Assembly: GCA_027325905.1 (NCBI GenBank)
Contig: DAIEEM010000076.1
Location: 1 to 9,762 of the forward strand
Source of the DNA: Rhodocyclaceae bacterium
Lineage (GTDB): Bacteria; Pseudomonadota; Gammaproteobacteria; Burkholderiales; Rhodocyclaceae
Direction: 5' to 3'
Length of the DNA: 9,762 bases
Shown here: positions 1-7,070 of the stretch, piece after piece
Numbering within the stretch: position 1 is the stretch's first letter
Layout of the letters: each line of letters starts with the position of its first letter
Made by a program: the position numbers and the translations under genes
The notes under the pieces: generated by a model
The model's input: only the letters and a program-made list of their open reading frames with translations
The model's database searches: none
Told to the model about the DNA's origin: nothing

Positions 1-329
1 CCCACGTGCACGCCTCCTTCAACAACACCATCATCACCATCACCGATCGCCAGGGCAACGCCTTGGCCTGGGCGACTTCCGGTGGTGCCGGCTTCAAGGG
101 CTCGCGCAAGTCGACCCCGTTCGCGGCCCAGGTCGCGGCCGAGGCTGCCGGCAAGGCCGCCCAGGAATGCGGCGTCAAGAATCTAGAAGTGCGCATCAAG
201 GGCCCCGGCCCCGGCCGCGAATCCGCGGTCCGCGCCCTCAATGCCCTCGGCATGAAGATATCCAGCATCACGGATATCACGCCGATCCCGCACAACGGCT
301 GCCGGCCCCCCAAGCGCCGCCGCATCTAA
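1..329 (+). CDS. rpsK: 30S ribosomal protein S11 (5'-truncated by window edge)
   Basis: S11 is a small-subunit protein of the 30S platform, beside the 3' end of 16S rRNA and the E-site. The reading frame enters at base 3 (CAC, His), and 108 residues are visible before the TAA at 327-329. The family landmarks are all present: HVHASFNNT at the visible N-terminus, [48 protein letters not shown], and the C-terminal [15 protein letters not shown]. Compared with the 129-residue E. coli protein, about 21 N-terminal residues lie upstream of the window. The GTG at 6-8 is an internal valine, not the start. The gene is followed 15 nt later by rpsD, the usual alpha-operon order, so co-transcription is expected. 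Identification is secure from conserved motifs. Confidence 0.97.
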   Translation, partial: HVHASFNNTIITITDRQGNALAWATSGGAGFKGSRKSTPFAAQVAAEAAGKAAQECGVKNLEVRIKGPGPGRESAVRALNALGMKISSITDITPIPHNGCRPPKRRRI

Positions 330-330
330 C

Positions 331-336
331 AAGGAG
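331..336 (+). promoter_or_regulatory. Shine-Dalgarno of rpsD, supports a GTG start
   Basis: AAGGAG lies two bases after the rpsK stop and 8 nt before the GTG at 345. This near-perfect anti-16S match fixes the non-ATG start of rpsD, whose first residues (MARN) match the family N-terminus. Confidence 0.85.
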
Positions 337-344
337 CATCAACA

Positions 345-974
345 GTGGCCCGCAATCTAGACCCCAAGTGCCGCCAGTGCCGTCGCGAGGGCGAGAAACT
401 CTTCCTCAAGGGCGAGAAGTGCTTCACCGACAAGTGCTCGGTCGAGCGTCGCGCCTACGCGCCCGGCCAGCACGGCCAGAAGTCCGGCCAGCGCCTGTCC
501 GGCTACGGCCAGCAACTGCGCGAGAAGCAGAAGATTCGCCGCATCTACGGCATCCTCGAACGCCAGTTCCGCAAGACCTTCGCCGAAGCCGAGCGCAAGA
601 AGGGCCAGACCGGCGAGAACCTGCTGCAGCTACTTGAATCCCGCCTCGACGCCGTCGTCTATCGTATGGGCTTCGGCGCGTCGCGCGCCGAATCGCGCCA
701 GATCGTGCGCCACAACGGCGTGCTGGTGAACGGCAAGCGCCTGAACATCCCCTCCTACAACGTGCGTCCCGGCGAAACGATCCAGTTGACGGATGCCGCC
801 CGCAACCACCTGCGCTCGAAGGGCGCGCTGGAAGCGGCCGAATCGCGCGGCTTCCCCGCGTGGATCGAGGTCAACGTCAAGGAAGGCCGCGGCGTGTTCA
901 AGTCGTTGCCTGCCCGCGAGGACCTGCCGCCGTCGATCAACGAAGGCCTCGTGGTCGAACTGTATTCGCGTTAA
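345..974 (+). CDS. rpsD: 30S ribosomal protein S4
   Basis: S4 is a primary 16S rRNA-binding protein that nucleates 30S body assembly and shapes decoding accuracy. In E. coli S4 is also the translational repressor of the alpha operon. The 209-residue product starts with GTG behind a strong AAGGAG. The N-terminal domain (about 1-95) carries Cys9, Cys12, Cys26 and Cys31 in a C-x2-C / C-x4-C pattern, the zinc-binding (C+) form of S4. The S4 RNA-binding domain follows (about 98-160: [21 protein letters not shown], then [16 protein letters not shown]). The C-terminus, [10 protein letters not shown], is typical. Length is close to the E. coli 206 residues. The gene sits between rpsK and rpoA as in the standard alpha operon. 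Whether autogenous regulation by S4 is retained here cannot be judged because the rpsM leader is outside the window. Confidence 0.98.
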   Translation: MARNLDPKCRQCRREGEKLFLKGEKCFTDKCSVERRAYAPGQHGQKSGQRLSGYGQQLREKQKIRRIYGILERQFRKTFAEAERKKGQTGENLLQLLESRLDAVVYRMGFGASRAESRQIVRHNGVLVNGKRLNIPSYNVRPGETIQLTDAARNHLRSKGALEAAESRGFPAWIEVNVKEGRGVFKSLPAREDLPPSINEGLVVELYSR

Positions 975-986
975 TCATTAATCGGC

Positions 987-1018
987 GGGGCGCCTCCCGG
1001 CGCCCTGCGATGCTTTTT
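987..1018 (+). terminator. Hairpin plus T5 run between rpsD and rpoA (possible attenuator)
   Basis: GGGCGCC (988-994) pairs perfectly with GGCGCCC (999-1005) around a TCCC loop, and a G-T pair (987/1006) can extend it to 8 bp. A TTTTT run follows at 1014-1018, but 8 nt separate stem and T-run, so this is not a canonical terminator. It lies between the rpsD stop and the rpoA Shine-Dalgarno. It may be a partial terminator, a pause site or an mRNA processing and stability element that adjusts rpoA relative to the ribosomal proteins. Confidence 0.4.
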
Positions 1019-1019
1019 C

Positions 1020-1024
1020 GAGGA
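1020..1024 (+). promoter_or_regulatory. Shine-Dalgarno that fixes the rpoA start
   Basis: GAGGA lies 6 nt before the ATG at 1031. It favours this start over the in-frame ATG at 1010, which would add MLFRGRP and has no good ribosome-binding site. Confidence 0.7.
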
Positions 1025-1030
1025 CGTCCG

Positions 1031-2011
1031 ATGCAAAGCAACGCACTTCTGAAACCGCGCATTATCGACGTGCAGACGCTGTCCCCGGTGCATGCCCGTG
1101 TGGTCATGGAACCGTTCGAGCGCGGCTACGGCCATACGCTGGGCAACGCCCTGCGCCGCATCCTGCTGTCTTCGATGCCCGGTGCCGCCCCGACGGAAGT
1201 CTCGATCGAAGGCGTGCTGCACGAGTATTCGACGCTGGACGGCGTACGCGAAGACGTGGTCGACATCCTGCTCAACCTCAAGGGCATCGTGCTCAAGCTG
1301 CACAGCCGCTCCGAGGCCACGCTGAACCTGTCGAAGAAGGGCGAAGGCGTCGTTACGGCTGCCGACATCGAGGCCTCGCACGACGTCGAGATCATCAATC
1401 CCGACCACGTCATCGCCCATCTCGCCCCCGGCGGCAAGATCGAGATGCAGATCAAGGTCGAGACCGGCCGCGGCTACGAGCCTGCCAACATTCGCCTTAC
1501 GGCGAAGGAAAGCAAGTCCATCGGCCGCATCCTGATGGACGCCTCGTTCAGCCCGGTGCGCCGCGTCAGCTACGCCGTCGAGTCGGCGCGCGTCGAACAG
1601 CGCACCGACCTCGACAAGCTGATCGTCGACATCGAGACCAACGGCGCCATCGATCCGGAAGAGTCGATTCGCTACGCCGCGCGTATCCTGATGGACCAGC
1701 TTTCGGTGTTCGCCGACCTCGAAGGCACGCCGCTGTCGGTCGAAGCGCCGAAGGTTGCCTCAGTCGATCCGATCCTGCTGCGCCCGGTCGACGATCTCGA
1801 GTTGACGGTGCGTTCGGCGAACTGCCTCAAGGCCGAGAACATCTACTACATCGGCGACTTGATCCAGCGCACCGAAACCGAGCTGCTGAAGACGCCGAAC
1901 CTGGGCCGCAAGTCGCTCAACGAAATCAAGGAAGTGCTCGCTTCGCGCGGGCTGACCTTGGGCATGAAACTCGAGAACTGGCCGCCGGCCGGGCTGGAGA
2001 AGCTGGGCTAA
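1031..2011 (+). CDS. rpoA: DNA-directed RNA polymerase subunit alpha
   Basis: Alpha dimerises to nucleate RNA polymerase assembly, and its C-terminal domain contacts UP elements and activators. The 326-residue product begins at ATG 1031 with [10 protein letters not shown] behind GAGGA. The N-terminal domain (about 1-235) contains the dimerisation motif [20 protein letters not shown] at 29-48. A linker follows, and the C-terminal domain (about 248-320) has [11 protein letters not shown] and [21 protein letters not shown]. The DNA-contact residues known in E. coli (R265, N268, C269, K298, S299) correspond to R261, N264, C265, K294 and S295, so UP-element recognition should be intact. The end, [16 protein letters not shown], is typical. 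The open frame runs further upstream through the end of rpsD, but that stretch has no homology and no suitable start. Position between rpsD and rplQ is canonical. Confidence 0.98.
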   Translation: MQSNALLKPRIIDVQTLSPVHARVVMEPFERGYGHTLGNALRRILLSSMPGAAPTEVSIEGVLHEYSTLDGVREDVVDILLNLKGIVLKLHSRSEATLNLSKKGEGVVTAADIEASHDVEIINPDHVIAHLAPGGKIEMQIKVETGRGYEPANIRLTAKESKSIGRILMDASFSPVRRVSYAVESARVEQRTDLDKLIVDIETNGAIDPEESIRYAARILMDQLSVFADLEGTPLSVEAPKVASVDPILLRPVDDLELTVRSANCLKAENIYYIGDLIQRTETELLKTPNLGRKSLNEIKEVLASRGLTLGMKLENWPPAGLEKLG

Positions 2012-2016
2012 CCAAC

Positions 2017-2048
2017 CGGCCGGGTACTCGGAAACGAAGGCCCGGTCG
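2017..2048 (+). other. Hairpin downstream of rpoA
   Basis: CGGCCGGG (2017-2024) pairs with CCCGGTCG (2041-2048) over 8 bp including one G-T wobble, with a 16-nt loop. No T-run follows. Instead there is an AT-rich stretch (about 2061-2080, AAAATAAAAATTAA) that stands out in this GC-rich DNA and could be an RNase E-type cleavage region between rpoA and rplQ. Function is inferred only from position. Confidence 0.35.
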
Positions 2049-2080
2049 AATCGTCTCACCATTCCAAAATAAAAATTAAC

Positions 2081-2106
2081 CGGCCGCTAGCCCTGCGCGG
2101 CGGCCG
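2081..2106 (+). other. Hairpin just upstream of the rplQ ribosome-binding site
   Basis: CGGCCGC (2081-2087) is perfectly complementary to GCGGCCG (2100-2106) with a 12-nt loop. It ends 4 nt before the rplQ Shine-Dalgarno (AAGGAAG, 2111-2117), so it could protect the 5' end of a processed rplQ message or modulate initiation. The AACCGGCCG at 2078-2086 also repeats the one at 2014-2022. Confidence 0.35.
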
Positions 2107-2124
2107 CACAAAGGAAGAAATACC

Positions 2125-2520
2125 ATGCGCCACCGTAACGGACTCCGTAAACTCAACCGCACCTCGTCGCACCGCCTGGCGATGCTGCGCAACATGACAG
2201 TCTCCCTGCTGCGCCACGAGGTCATCAAGACCACGTTGCCGAAGGCCAAGGAACTGCGTCGCGTCGTCGAGCCCATCATCACCCTCGGCAAGTCGCCGAG
2301 CCTGGCCAACCGCCGCCTCGCCTTCGACCGCCTGCGCGACCGCGAGATCGTCGGCAAGGTCTTCGACGTGCTCGGCCCGCGCTATGCCGGCCGTCCCGGC
2401 GGCTACCTGCGCATCCTTAAGATGGGCTTCCGCGTCGGCGACAATGCGCCGATGGCCTACGTCGAACTGCTCGACCGTCCGACGGACGGCGAGACCGCCG
2501 AAGCGCCTGCCGCCGAGTAA
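2125..2520 (+). CDS. rplQ: 50S ribosomal protein L17
   Basis: L17 is a large-subunit protein near the exit-tunnel face of the 50S particle. The 131-residue product starts at ATG 2125, 7 nt after AAGGAAG. The N-terminal signature [24 protein letters not shown] (split here only by description) is followed by [33 protein letters not shown] and [19 protein letters not shown], ending VELLDRP. These cover the conserved L17 core. The last roughly 15 residues, rich in Ala and Glu ([12 protein letters not shown]), form the variable tail. It is the last gene of the alpha operon, 113 nt after rpoA, a gap longer than the others and containing two hairpins. A strong hairpin follows the stop. Identification is secure. 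Confidence 0.98.
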   Translation: MRHRNGLRKLNRTSSHRLAMLRNMTVSLLRHEVIKTTLPKAKELRRVVEPIITLGKSPSLANRRLAFDRLRDREIVGKVFDVLGPRYAGRPGGYLRILKMGFRVGDNAPMAYVELLDRPTDGETAEAPAAE

Positions 2521-2543
2521 GGCGGGCAGGGCGTCCATGGTTC

Positions 2544-2567
2544 GAAGGCCGGGAGAGTCCGGCCTTC
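2544..2567 (+). terminator. Perfect 9-bp hairpin after rplQ (likely alpha-operon end)
   Basis: GAAGGCCGG (2544-2552) and CCGGCCTTC (2559-2567) form a perfect 9-bp stem with a 6-nt loop, GAGAGT, 23 nt after the rplQ stop. No clean T-run follows (CGATCGCTTCTGCC), so termination would be imperfect. It ends only 14 nt before the epd ATG. Read-through into epd, or a promoter very close to epd, is therefore possible. Confidence 0.55.
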
Positions 2568-2581
2568 CGATCGCTTCTGCC

Positions 2582-3604
2582 ATGCCACTGCGTATCGCGA
2601 TTAACGGCTACGGCCGCATCGGGCGCTGCCTGCTGCGAGCGCACCACGAATCCCCGTTGCGCGGGCGCATCGAGGTCGCGGCGATCAACGAACCCGCCGA
2701 CCTCGACAGCATCGCCTACCTGACGCGCTTCGATTCGACGCACGGCCGTTTCCCCGGCCGCGTCGAGCGCGCCGGCGAATGCCTGAGCATCGACGGCGTC
2801 TCCATCCCGGTCAGCCATGCCACGACGCCACAGGAAGTGCGCTGGGGCGACCTCGGTGTGGACTTGCTGGTGGAGTGTTCGGGGCGCTTCGCCTATCGCC
2901 GCGAGCTGGAACAATTCCTCGTCGCCGGCTGTCCGCGCCTCTTGCTCTCGCACCCCGGCCATTCCGCCGCCGACGTCGACCGCACTGCCGTAGTCGGCAT
3001 CAACCACCAGCGCCTGAGCGGCGACGAACGCATCGTTTCCGCGGCTTCGTGCACCACCAACGCGATCGTTCCGGTGCTGACGCTGCTGCACGCGGCGTTC
3101 GCCGTCGAGCAGGCGTCGATGACGACGCTGCACTCGGTCATGAACGACCAGCCGCTCATCGACGGCTACCATCATGCCGACTTGCGGCGTACGCGCTCGG
3201 CCATGCAGTCGATGATTCCGGTGTCCACGGGGCTGGCCAAAGGCGTCGAGCGCCTGATGCCCGAACTGGCCGGCCGCGTCCAGGCCAAGGCGATCCGTGT
3301 GCCGGTATTGAACGTCTCGGCCATCGACCTGACCGTGACGCTGGGCCGCGACGCGACGGCGGCGGAAATCAATGCGCGCGTGGCGGCGGCGGCCGACGGC
3401 GCCTTCGCCGGCCTGTTGGCCTACACCGACGAACCGCACGCCTCGATCGACTTCAACCATCATCCGCATTCCGCCATCGTCGACGGCAGCCAGACGCGCG
3501 TGGCGGGCAGGCGGCAGGCCAACCTGCTCGTCTGGTTCGACAACGAATGGGGGTTCGTCAATCGCATGCTGGAGCTTGCCGTCCATTGGCACGGCTGCAT
3601 GTAG
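2582..3604 (+). CDS. epd: D-erythrose-4-phosphate dehydrogenase (GAPDH superfamily)
   Basis: Epd oxidises erythrose 4-phosphate to 4-phosphoerythronate with NAD+, the first step of DXP-dependent pyridoxal-phosphate synthesis. From ATG 2582 the product has 340 residues, like E. coli Epd (339). The Rossmann start is LRIAINGYGRIGR (3-15). The catalytic motif is SAASCTTN with Cys157, and the catalytic His is His184 in TTLHS. Several features favour Epd over glycolytic GAPDH: AINEPAD (35-40, Glu where GapA has Asp), LLSHPG (121-126), MNDQPLIDGYHHADLRRTRS, and DFNHHPHSAIVDGSQTRV near the end. No clear Shine-Dalgarno precedes 2582. An upstream ATG at 2537 with a weak AGGG would add 15 residues encoded across the hairpin, which family alignment does not support. 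The gene follows the alpha operon rather than pgk, gapA or fba. It stops with TAG, and a second in-frame TAG lies at 3656. A type I GAPDH with mixed specificity is the alternative. Confidence 0.88.
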   Translation: MPLRIAINGYGRIGRCLLRAHHESPLRGRIEVAAINEPADLDSIAYLTRFDSTHGRFPGRVERAGECLSIDGVSIPVSHATTPQEVRWGDLGVDLLVECSGRFAYRRELEQFLVAGCPRLLLSHPGHSAADVDRTAVVGINHQRLSGDERIVSAASCTTNAIVPVLTLLHAAFAVEQASMTTLHSVMNDQPLIDGYHHADLRRTRSAMQSMIPVSTGLAKGVERLMPELAGRVQAKAIRVPVLNVSAIDLTVTLGRDATAAEINARVAAAADGAFAGLLAYTDEPHASIDFNHHPHSAIVDGSQTRVAGRRQANLLVWFDNEWGFVNRMLELAVHWHGCM

Positions 3605-3615
3605 CGCCGCGTCCG

Positions 3616-3643
3616 GGCTGCCGTCGTCGCGCCACAGGCGGCC
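3616..3643 (+). terminator. Weak hairpin after epd
   Basis: GGCTGCC (3616-3622) pairs with GGCGGCC (3637-3643) over 7 bp with one G-T wobble and a 14-nt loop. A short T-rich stretch (GAATTGTTT) follows. It lies 11 nt after the epd stop and could be a weak intrinsic terminator. The long loop and interrupted T-run keep confidence low. Confidence 0.3.
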
Positions 3644-3691
3644 GAATTGTTTCCATAGGCGGGGCGATGAGCCGTTGCCCGGCCGTATGTG

Positions 3692-3700
3692 TGCCATTAT
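3692..3700 (+). promoter_or_regulatory. Possible extended -10 promoter for the small membrane gene
   Basis: TGC followed by CATTAT (3692-3700) fits a TGn extended -10 with 4 of 6 consensus bases. A TTGCCC (3675-3680) upstream is only 14 nt away, too close for a standard -35. It sits in the 169-nt gap between epd and the next gene, about 75 nt before that gene. This is a weak match. Confidence 0.22.
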
Positions 3701-3768
3701 CGCCAGAGCTTACGGCCGTGCTGGAAGCCAGGCCGGGCCGTGGTAGGGCCGCTGCGGCGGAAATCCGG

Positions 3769-3773
3769 AAGGA
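3769..3773 (+). promoter_or_regulatory. Shine-Dalgarno favouring a TTG start
   Basis: AAGGA (part of GGAAGGA, 3767-3773) directly abuts the ATG at 3774 with no spacer, which is unsuitable for that codon. It is 6 nt from the in-frame TTG at 3780, an ordinary spacing, so TTG is the better start. Confidence 0.55.
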
Positions 3774-3779
3774 ATGTCG

Positions 3780-4196
3780 TTGAAAATTAACTTTTCCCGA
3801 TGGAAATATTTTTCCGTTGCGTTGATTCTCGCGTTGGCGATTTATGGCGGCGTCTTCCGCGGCATCGATGCCATGATGGCGTTGAGGAACTGGTTCGGAC
3901 AACAGATGATGGCGACGGAAGTCGCCAAGCCCGTATTGCAGGCCGGCAAGCCGGTTGCGCCGGTACCTCTGGCGGTGCAGATACCGCGTTGCCGGAAACG
4001 GGGTTCGGGTTACCAGGCATGCATGTTCCAGGCGGGCTATGCCGTGAATGCGGAATGGACCAGCGCGCACGACAAGGACACCGTTGCGACGGCGAACGCG
4101 ACGAATTTCGCCCGAGCCATCGACGTGGTCGGCGATCCCTATCGAGCAGGACCCAGTCCCGCATACGGCGTCCCCTACTGGGCACCACGGCCCTGA
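3780..4196 (+). CDS. Small membrane-anchored hypothetical protein with periplasmic tail
   Basis: I do not recognise this protein. It has 138 residues from TTG 3780, or 140 from ATG 3774, which lacks room for its Shine-Dalgarno. Numbered from the ATG, a basic N-terminus (KINFSRWK) leads into one hydrophobic segment, YFSVALILALAIYGGVF (about 12-28), with no clear signal-peptidase site. By the positive-inside rule it is probably an N-in membrane anchor with the remainder in the periplasm. The tail contains an Ala/Pro/Val-rich linker (about 51-68), Cys73 and Cys83 in PRCRKRGSGYQACMF that could form a disulfide, and a Pro/Tyr-rich end (GPSPAYGVPYWAPRP). The first 60 bases are markedly more AT-rich than neighbouring genes. 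It is convergent with the signalling operon and stands alone behind epd, so context gives no function. That it is a gene is supported by the ribosome-binding site and the membrane segment. Confidence 0.6.
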   Translation: MKINFSRWKYFSVALILALAIYGGVFRGIDAMMALRNWFGQQMMATEVAKPVLQAGKPVAPVPLAVQIPRCRKRGSGYQACMFQAGYAVNAEWTSAHDKDTVATANATNFARAIDVVGDPYRAGPSPAYGVPYWAPRP

Positions 4197-4253
4197 GGCA
4201 GCGGTTTCGGCGCGGGGCTCCGCCGCCGGTAGGGCCCAATTGCCGCGGCCGGG

Positions 4254-7055
4254 CTACTTCTCGGCATTTCCGGGCGCGATGGCGGGGAAGGGCATGTTCA
4301 CCGTCGACATCGGCTTGGCGAACAAATAGCCCTGGCCATAGTCGCAGCCGGCGGCCTTTAGCATGTCGCGCTGCGCGATGGTCTCGACGCCTTCGGCGAT
4401 TACCTTGAGGCCGAGCTTGTGGGCCATGACGATGATGGCTTCGACGATAGCCTGGTCGCCGCGGTCGGTCGCCATGTCGCGCACGAAGGACTGGTCGATC
4501 TTGAGGAAGTCGATGGGAAACTTTTTCAGGTAGGCCATGGCCGAATAGCCGGTGCCGAAGTCGTCGAGCGAGATGCCGAAGCCGGCGTCGCGGAACTGCG
4601 CCAGCTTCAGCGCCACTTCCGGGCGGTCGTCGAGCAGCAGGCCTTCGGTGATTTCGATGGCGATGCAGGTGGTCGGCAGGCCGATTTCGGTCAGGTGCTG
4701 GATCCAGGTCTCGTGGGTGTTGCCCGAGAAAAACTGGCGCGGCGACTTGTTCACGCTGATCTGCACGCCGTCGCGCCCGAGGTCCGCGGCCGAGCTAGAG
4801 TCGTACCAGAGCTTGGCCAGGCGCGCCGATTCGCGGAACACCCAGTCGCCGATTTCGGTGATGAGCCCGGTTTCCTCGGCGATGGGGATGAAGTGCGAGG
4901 GCTCGACCATGCCGTGCAGCGGGTGGCGCCAGCGCATCAGCGCCTCGGCCTTGTAGATGCGACCGCTCGCCAGGTCGACGATGGGCTGCAGATACACCTC
5001 CAACTGGCCGGCGGCAATGGCTCCACGCAGGTCGTTGGAAAGCTGCAGCCGCCGCTGCGCCGTCGCCTGCATCGAGGCGGTGAAATAGCTCAAGCGGTTG
5101 CGTCCCTGTTCCTTGGCAGCGTACATGGCCTGGTCGGCGTTGCGCAGCAGCGATTCGAGGTCGTCGGTGTCGCTCGGGAAGATCGTGATGCCGATGCTGG
5201 CGGAAATATAGACGGCTTCCTTGCCGAGCGGGAACGGCTTTGACAATGCCAAGAGCATTCCCTGGGCGACTTCGCCGACGCGGTCGGTGTCGACGAGGTC
5301 GGACATGATGACGGTGAATTCGTCGCCGCCGAGGCGCGCGACGGTGTCGGTGGCGCGCACGAAATTACAGATGCGGCGCGCCGCCTCGATCAGCAGCAGG
5401 TCGCCGGTATGGTGGCCGAGGGTGTCGTTGACTTCCTTGAAGCGGTCGAGGTCGACGAACAGCAGCGCGACGTAGAGGCCGCCGCGCTGCGCCTTCATGA
5501 TTTCATGCTGCAGGCGGTCGCGGAACAGGCGGCGGTTGGGCAGGTCGGTGAGCGAGTCGTAGTTGGCCTGGCGCCAGATGGTTTCCTCGGTACGCTTCTT
5601 TTCCGTGATGTCGGCGAACATGCCGATGCGGCGCAGTACCTTGCCGCCGGCGTCGCGCAGGGTGTTGATCGACAGCCACTCGGGGTATTCCTCGCCGTTC
5701 TTGCGCCGGTTCCATATCTCGCCTTCCCAACGGCCCGTCGTTTCCAGGTCGTGCCACATCTCCTGGTAGAAAGCCCGGTCGTGCCGCCCGCTCTTCAGCA
5801 GGCGCGGCGTCTGGCCGAGGGTTTCTTCCGAGCTGTAGCCGGTGACTTGCGTGAAGGCCGGGTTGATGGCGATGATGCGGTCGCTGGCGTCGGTGACGAC
5901 GATCGCTTCGCTGATGGCTTCGTGCACCGAGGCGGCGATCTGCAGTTCGTTTTCGGTGCTCTTGCGTTCGATGGCGAGCGCCGCCAGCTGGGCGGCCTCG
6001 CGCATCAGTTCGATGTCGCCGGCGTCGGGGATGGCGGGCTGCGTCCAGTAGAAGGCGCAGACGCCGAGCGTCTCGCCGTTCATGGCGATGATCGGTTCCG
6101 ACCAGCAGGAAGTCCGCTCCTGACTCACCGCCGCCGGCCGGCAGTTCTCGCAGGCGACGTGATTGTAGACGTCGTCGACCACCAGCCGCTGGCCGCCGCC
6201 GGCGGCCGAAGCGCAGGCGGCGTTGTCGGCGCCGACGATCACGCGTGGGCTGCCGGCGCGGTCCGAAAATTCCGGCGTCGCGCCGTAGACCCGCCGTTCG
6301 ACCGGCGCGTCGAGCAGCCGGATCGAACAGCTCATGCCGTGGGCCTGGCGTTCGGCGCCGGCGGCGATCAGGTGGAGGATGTCGCCGAGGGGCGCTTCCT
6401 CGGCAAGCCGGCTCGCCACGGCGCTGCGCGTGCGTTCGCGTTCCTCGGCGCGCTTGCGCACGGTGATGTCGAGGTTGTTGCCGAGGAATCCCGTGACTTC
6501 GTCGTTCTCGTCGCGCAGCGGCACGGCATTGCCGTGCACCCAGACCAGCTTGCCGTCGGGGCGGATGAAGCGGTAGTCCATCGCCCACTCGCTGCCGGAC
6601 GAGGCGGCGTCGCGCCAAAGCGCGGCGACGGCGACGCGGTCGTCCGGGTGCAGCGTCCGCGTCCAGCCCTGCCCGGCGGCGTCTTCGGGGCTGAGCCCGG
6701 AAATTTCGCACCAGCGGTGGTTCACGAACAGGCAATCGCCTTCCTTGTCGATCTGGTAAATGCCCACGGGTGCGTGGATCGCCAGCATGCGGAAGCGTTC
6801 TTCGCTGTCCCGCAGTTGGGCCACCCGTTCCTTGATCCTTACCTCCAGCTGCTGCTGGTTCGTCTCGAGCTGGCGGCGCTGGCGGTAGAGTTCGCAGAAG
6901 ACCTTGACCTTGCTTTGCAGGATGTGGGGCTCGAACGGCTTGACCAGGTAATCCACCGCGCCGGCATCGTAGCCCTTGAACTGCTGGTGGGTTTCCTTCA
7001 TGCCGGCGGTGACGAAGATGATCGGCAGGTGCCGCGTCTTCGGATTGGCGCGCAT
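4254..7055 (-). CDS. PAS-GAF-PAS-GGDEF-EAL cyclic-di-GMP enzyme with half receiver domain (downstream part of split gene)
   Basis: This is a dual-domain c-di-GMP enzyme: GGDEF makes c-di-GMP from two GTP and EAL hydrolyses it to pGpG. Residues below are counted from TTG 7058. Residues 1-55 are the C-terminal half of a receiver, with FVTAG and the conserved Lys in DYLVKPF (K40). A coiled-coil-like stretch (58-88) leads to PAS (about 88-205), GAF (about 212-366) and PAS (about 375-488). GGDEF (about 495-655) has an intact RLGGDEF (575-581) and the inhibitory RxxD (R568-D571) at standard spacing. EAL (about 672-920) has EAL 705-707, SVN 768-770, EITE 802-805, DDFGTG 832-837, LKID 852-855, EGVET 889-893 and GQGY 908-911. 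Both enzymes therefore look active. The proper N-terminus lies beyond an amber codon at 7068. Reinitiation at ATG 7055 is possible: GGAG (7059-7062) lies 3 nt upstream. No transmembrane segment is visible, so it is probably cytoplasmic. Confidence 0.85.
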   Translation of the reverse strand: MRANPKTRHLPIIFVTAGMKETHQQFKGYDAGAVDYLVKPFEPHILQSKVKVFCELYRQRRQLETNQQQLEVRIKERVAQLRDSEERFRMLAIHAPVGIYQIDKEGDCLFVNHRWCEISGLSPEDAAGQGWTRTLHPDDRVAVAALWRDAASSGSEWAMDYRFIRPDGKLVWVHGNAVPLRDENDEVTGFLGNNLDITVRKRAEERERTRSAVASRLAEEAPLGDILHLIAAGAERQAHGMSCSIRLLDAPVERRVYGATPEFSDRAGSPRVIVGADNAACASAAGGGQRLVVDDVYNHVACENCRPAAVSQERTSCWSEPIIAMNGETLGVCAFYWTQPAIPDAGDIELMREAAQLAALAIERKSTENELQIAASVHEAISEAIVVTDASDRIIAINPAFTQVTGYSSEETLGQTPRLLKSGRHDRAFYQEMWHDLETTGRWEGEIWNRRKNGEEYPEWLSINTLRDAGGKVLRRIGMFADITEKKRTEETIWRQANYDSLTDLPNRRLFRDRLQHEIMKAQRGGLYVALLFVDLDRFKEVNDTLGHHTGDLLLIEAARRICNFVRATDTVARLGGDEFTVIMSDLVDTDRVGEVAQGMLLALSKPFPLGKEAVYISASIGITIFPSDTDDLESLLRNADQAMYAAKEQGRNRLSYFTASMQATAQRRLQLSNDLRGAIAAGQLEVYLQPIVDLASGRIYKAEALMRWRHPLHGMVEPSHFIPIAEETGLITEIGDWVFRESARLAKLWYDSSSAADLGRDGVQISVNKSPRQFFSGNTHETWIQHLTEIGLPTTCIAIEITEGLLLDDRPEVALKLAQFRDAGFGISLDDFGTGYSAMAYLKKFPIDFLKIDQSFVRDMATDRGDQAIVEAIIVMAHKLGLKVIAEGVETIAQRDMLKAAGCDYGQGYLFAKPMSTVNMPFPAIAPGNAEK

Positions 7056-7067
7056 CAACTCCGCGGT

Positions 7068-7070
7068 CTA
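7068..7070 (-). other. In-frame amber codon interrupting the receiver domain
   Basis: On the minus strand the reading is MPGMDGF-TAG-TAELMRANP, with the same frame before and after. Related receivers commonly read MDGFE at this point, so a single GAG-to-TAG change (Glu to stop, codon 65 of about 1002) explains it. No frameshift is needed. TAG also ends this same gene (4254-4256) and epd, which argues against general amber recoding. Confidence 0.9.

Noticed and set aside
182..361. TCTAGA at 182-187 and 356-361, and again at 7067-7072, as a possible regulatory repeat
   Set aside because: Two copies are Leu-Glu or Leu-Asp codons inside ribosomal genes and the third contains the amber codon. There is no spacing pattern or flanking conservation.
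860..1030. N-terminal extension of rpoA into rpsD
   Set aside because: The frame is open, but the translation has no alpha-subunit homology. ATG 1031 has a good ribosome-binding site and matches the family N-terminus.
2537..2581. Alternative upstream ATG for epd adding 15 residues
   Set aside because: The extra residues are encoded by the hairpin region and do not match family N-termini, although a weak AGGG precedes this ATG.
3648..3680. TTGTTT (3648) and TTGCCC (3675) as -35 boxes
   Set aside because: No acceptable -10 lies 16-18 nt downstream of either. Only the extended -10 at 3692-3700 is kept, with low confidence.
2417..3697. Long minus-strand open frame (426 codons) opposite epd
   Set aside because: The Arg/Val-rich translation has no motifs, while the plus strand encodes a complete, conserved dehydrogenase.
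4208..4225. Short GC hairpin in the convergent gap between the small membrane gene and the GGDEF-EAL gene, as a terminator
   Set aside because: The stem is only 5 bp (CGGCG/CGCCG) and neither strand shows a T-run after it. Support is too weak to annotate.
7068..7070. Amber codon recoded as pyrrolysine or another amino acid
   Set aside because: TAG is the natural end of epd (3602-3604, with a second TAG at 3656) and of this same gene (4254-4256). The stop falls at a surface Glu position of a receiver, not at a catalytic site.
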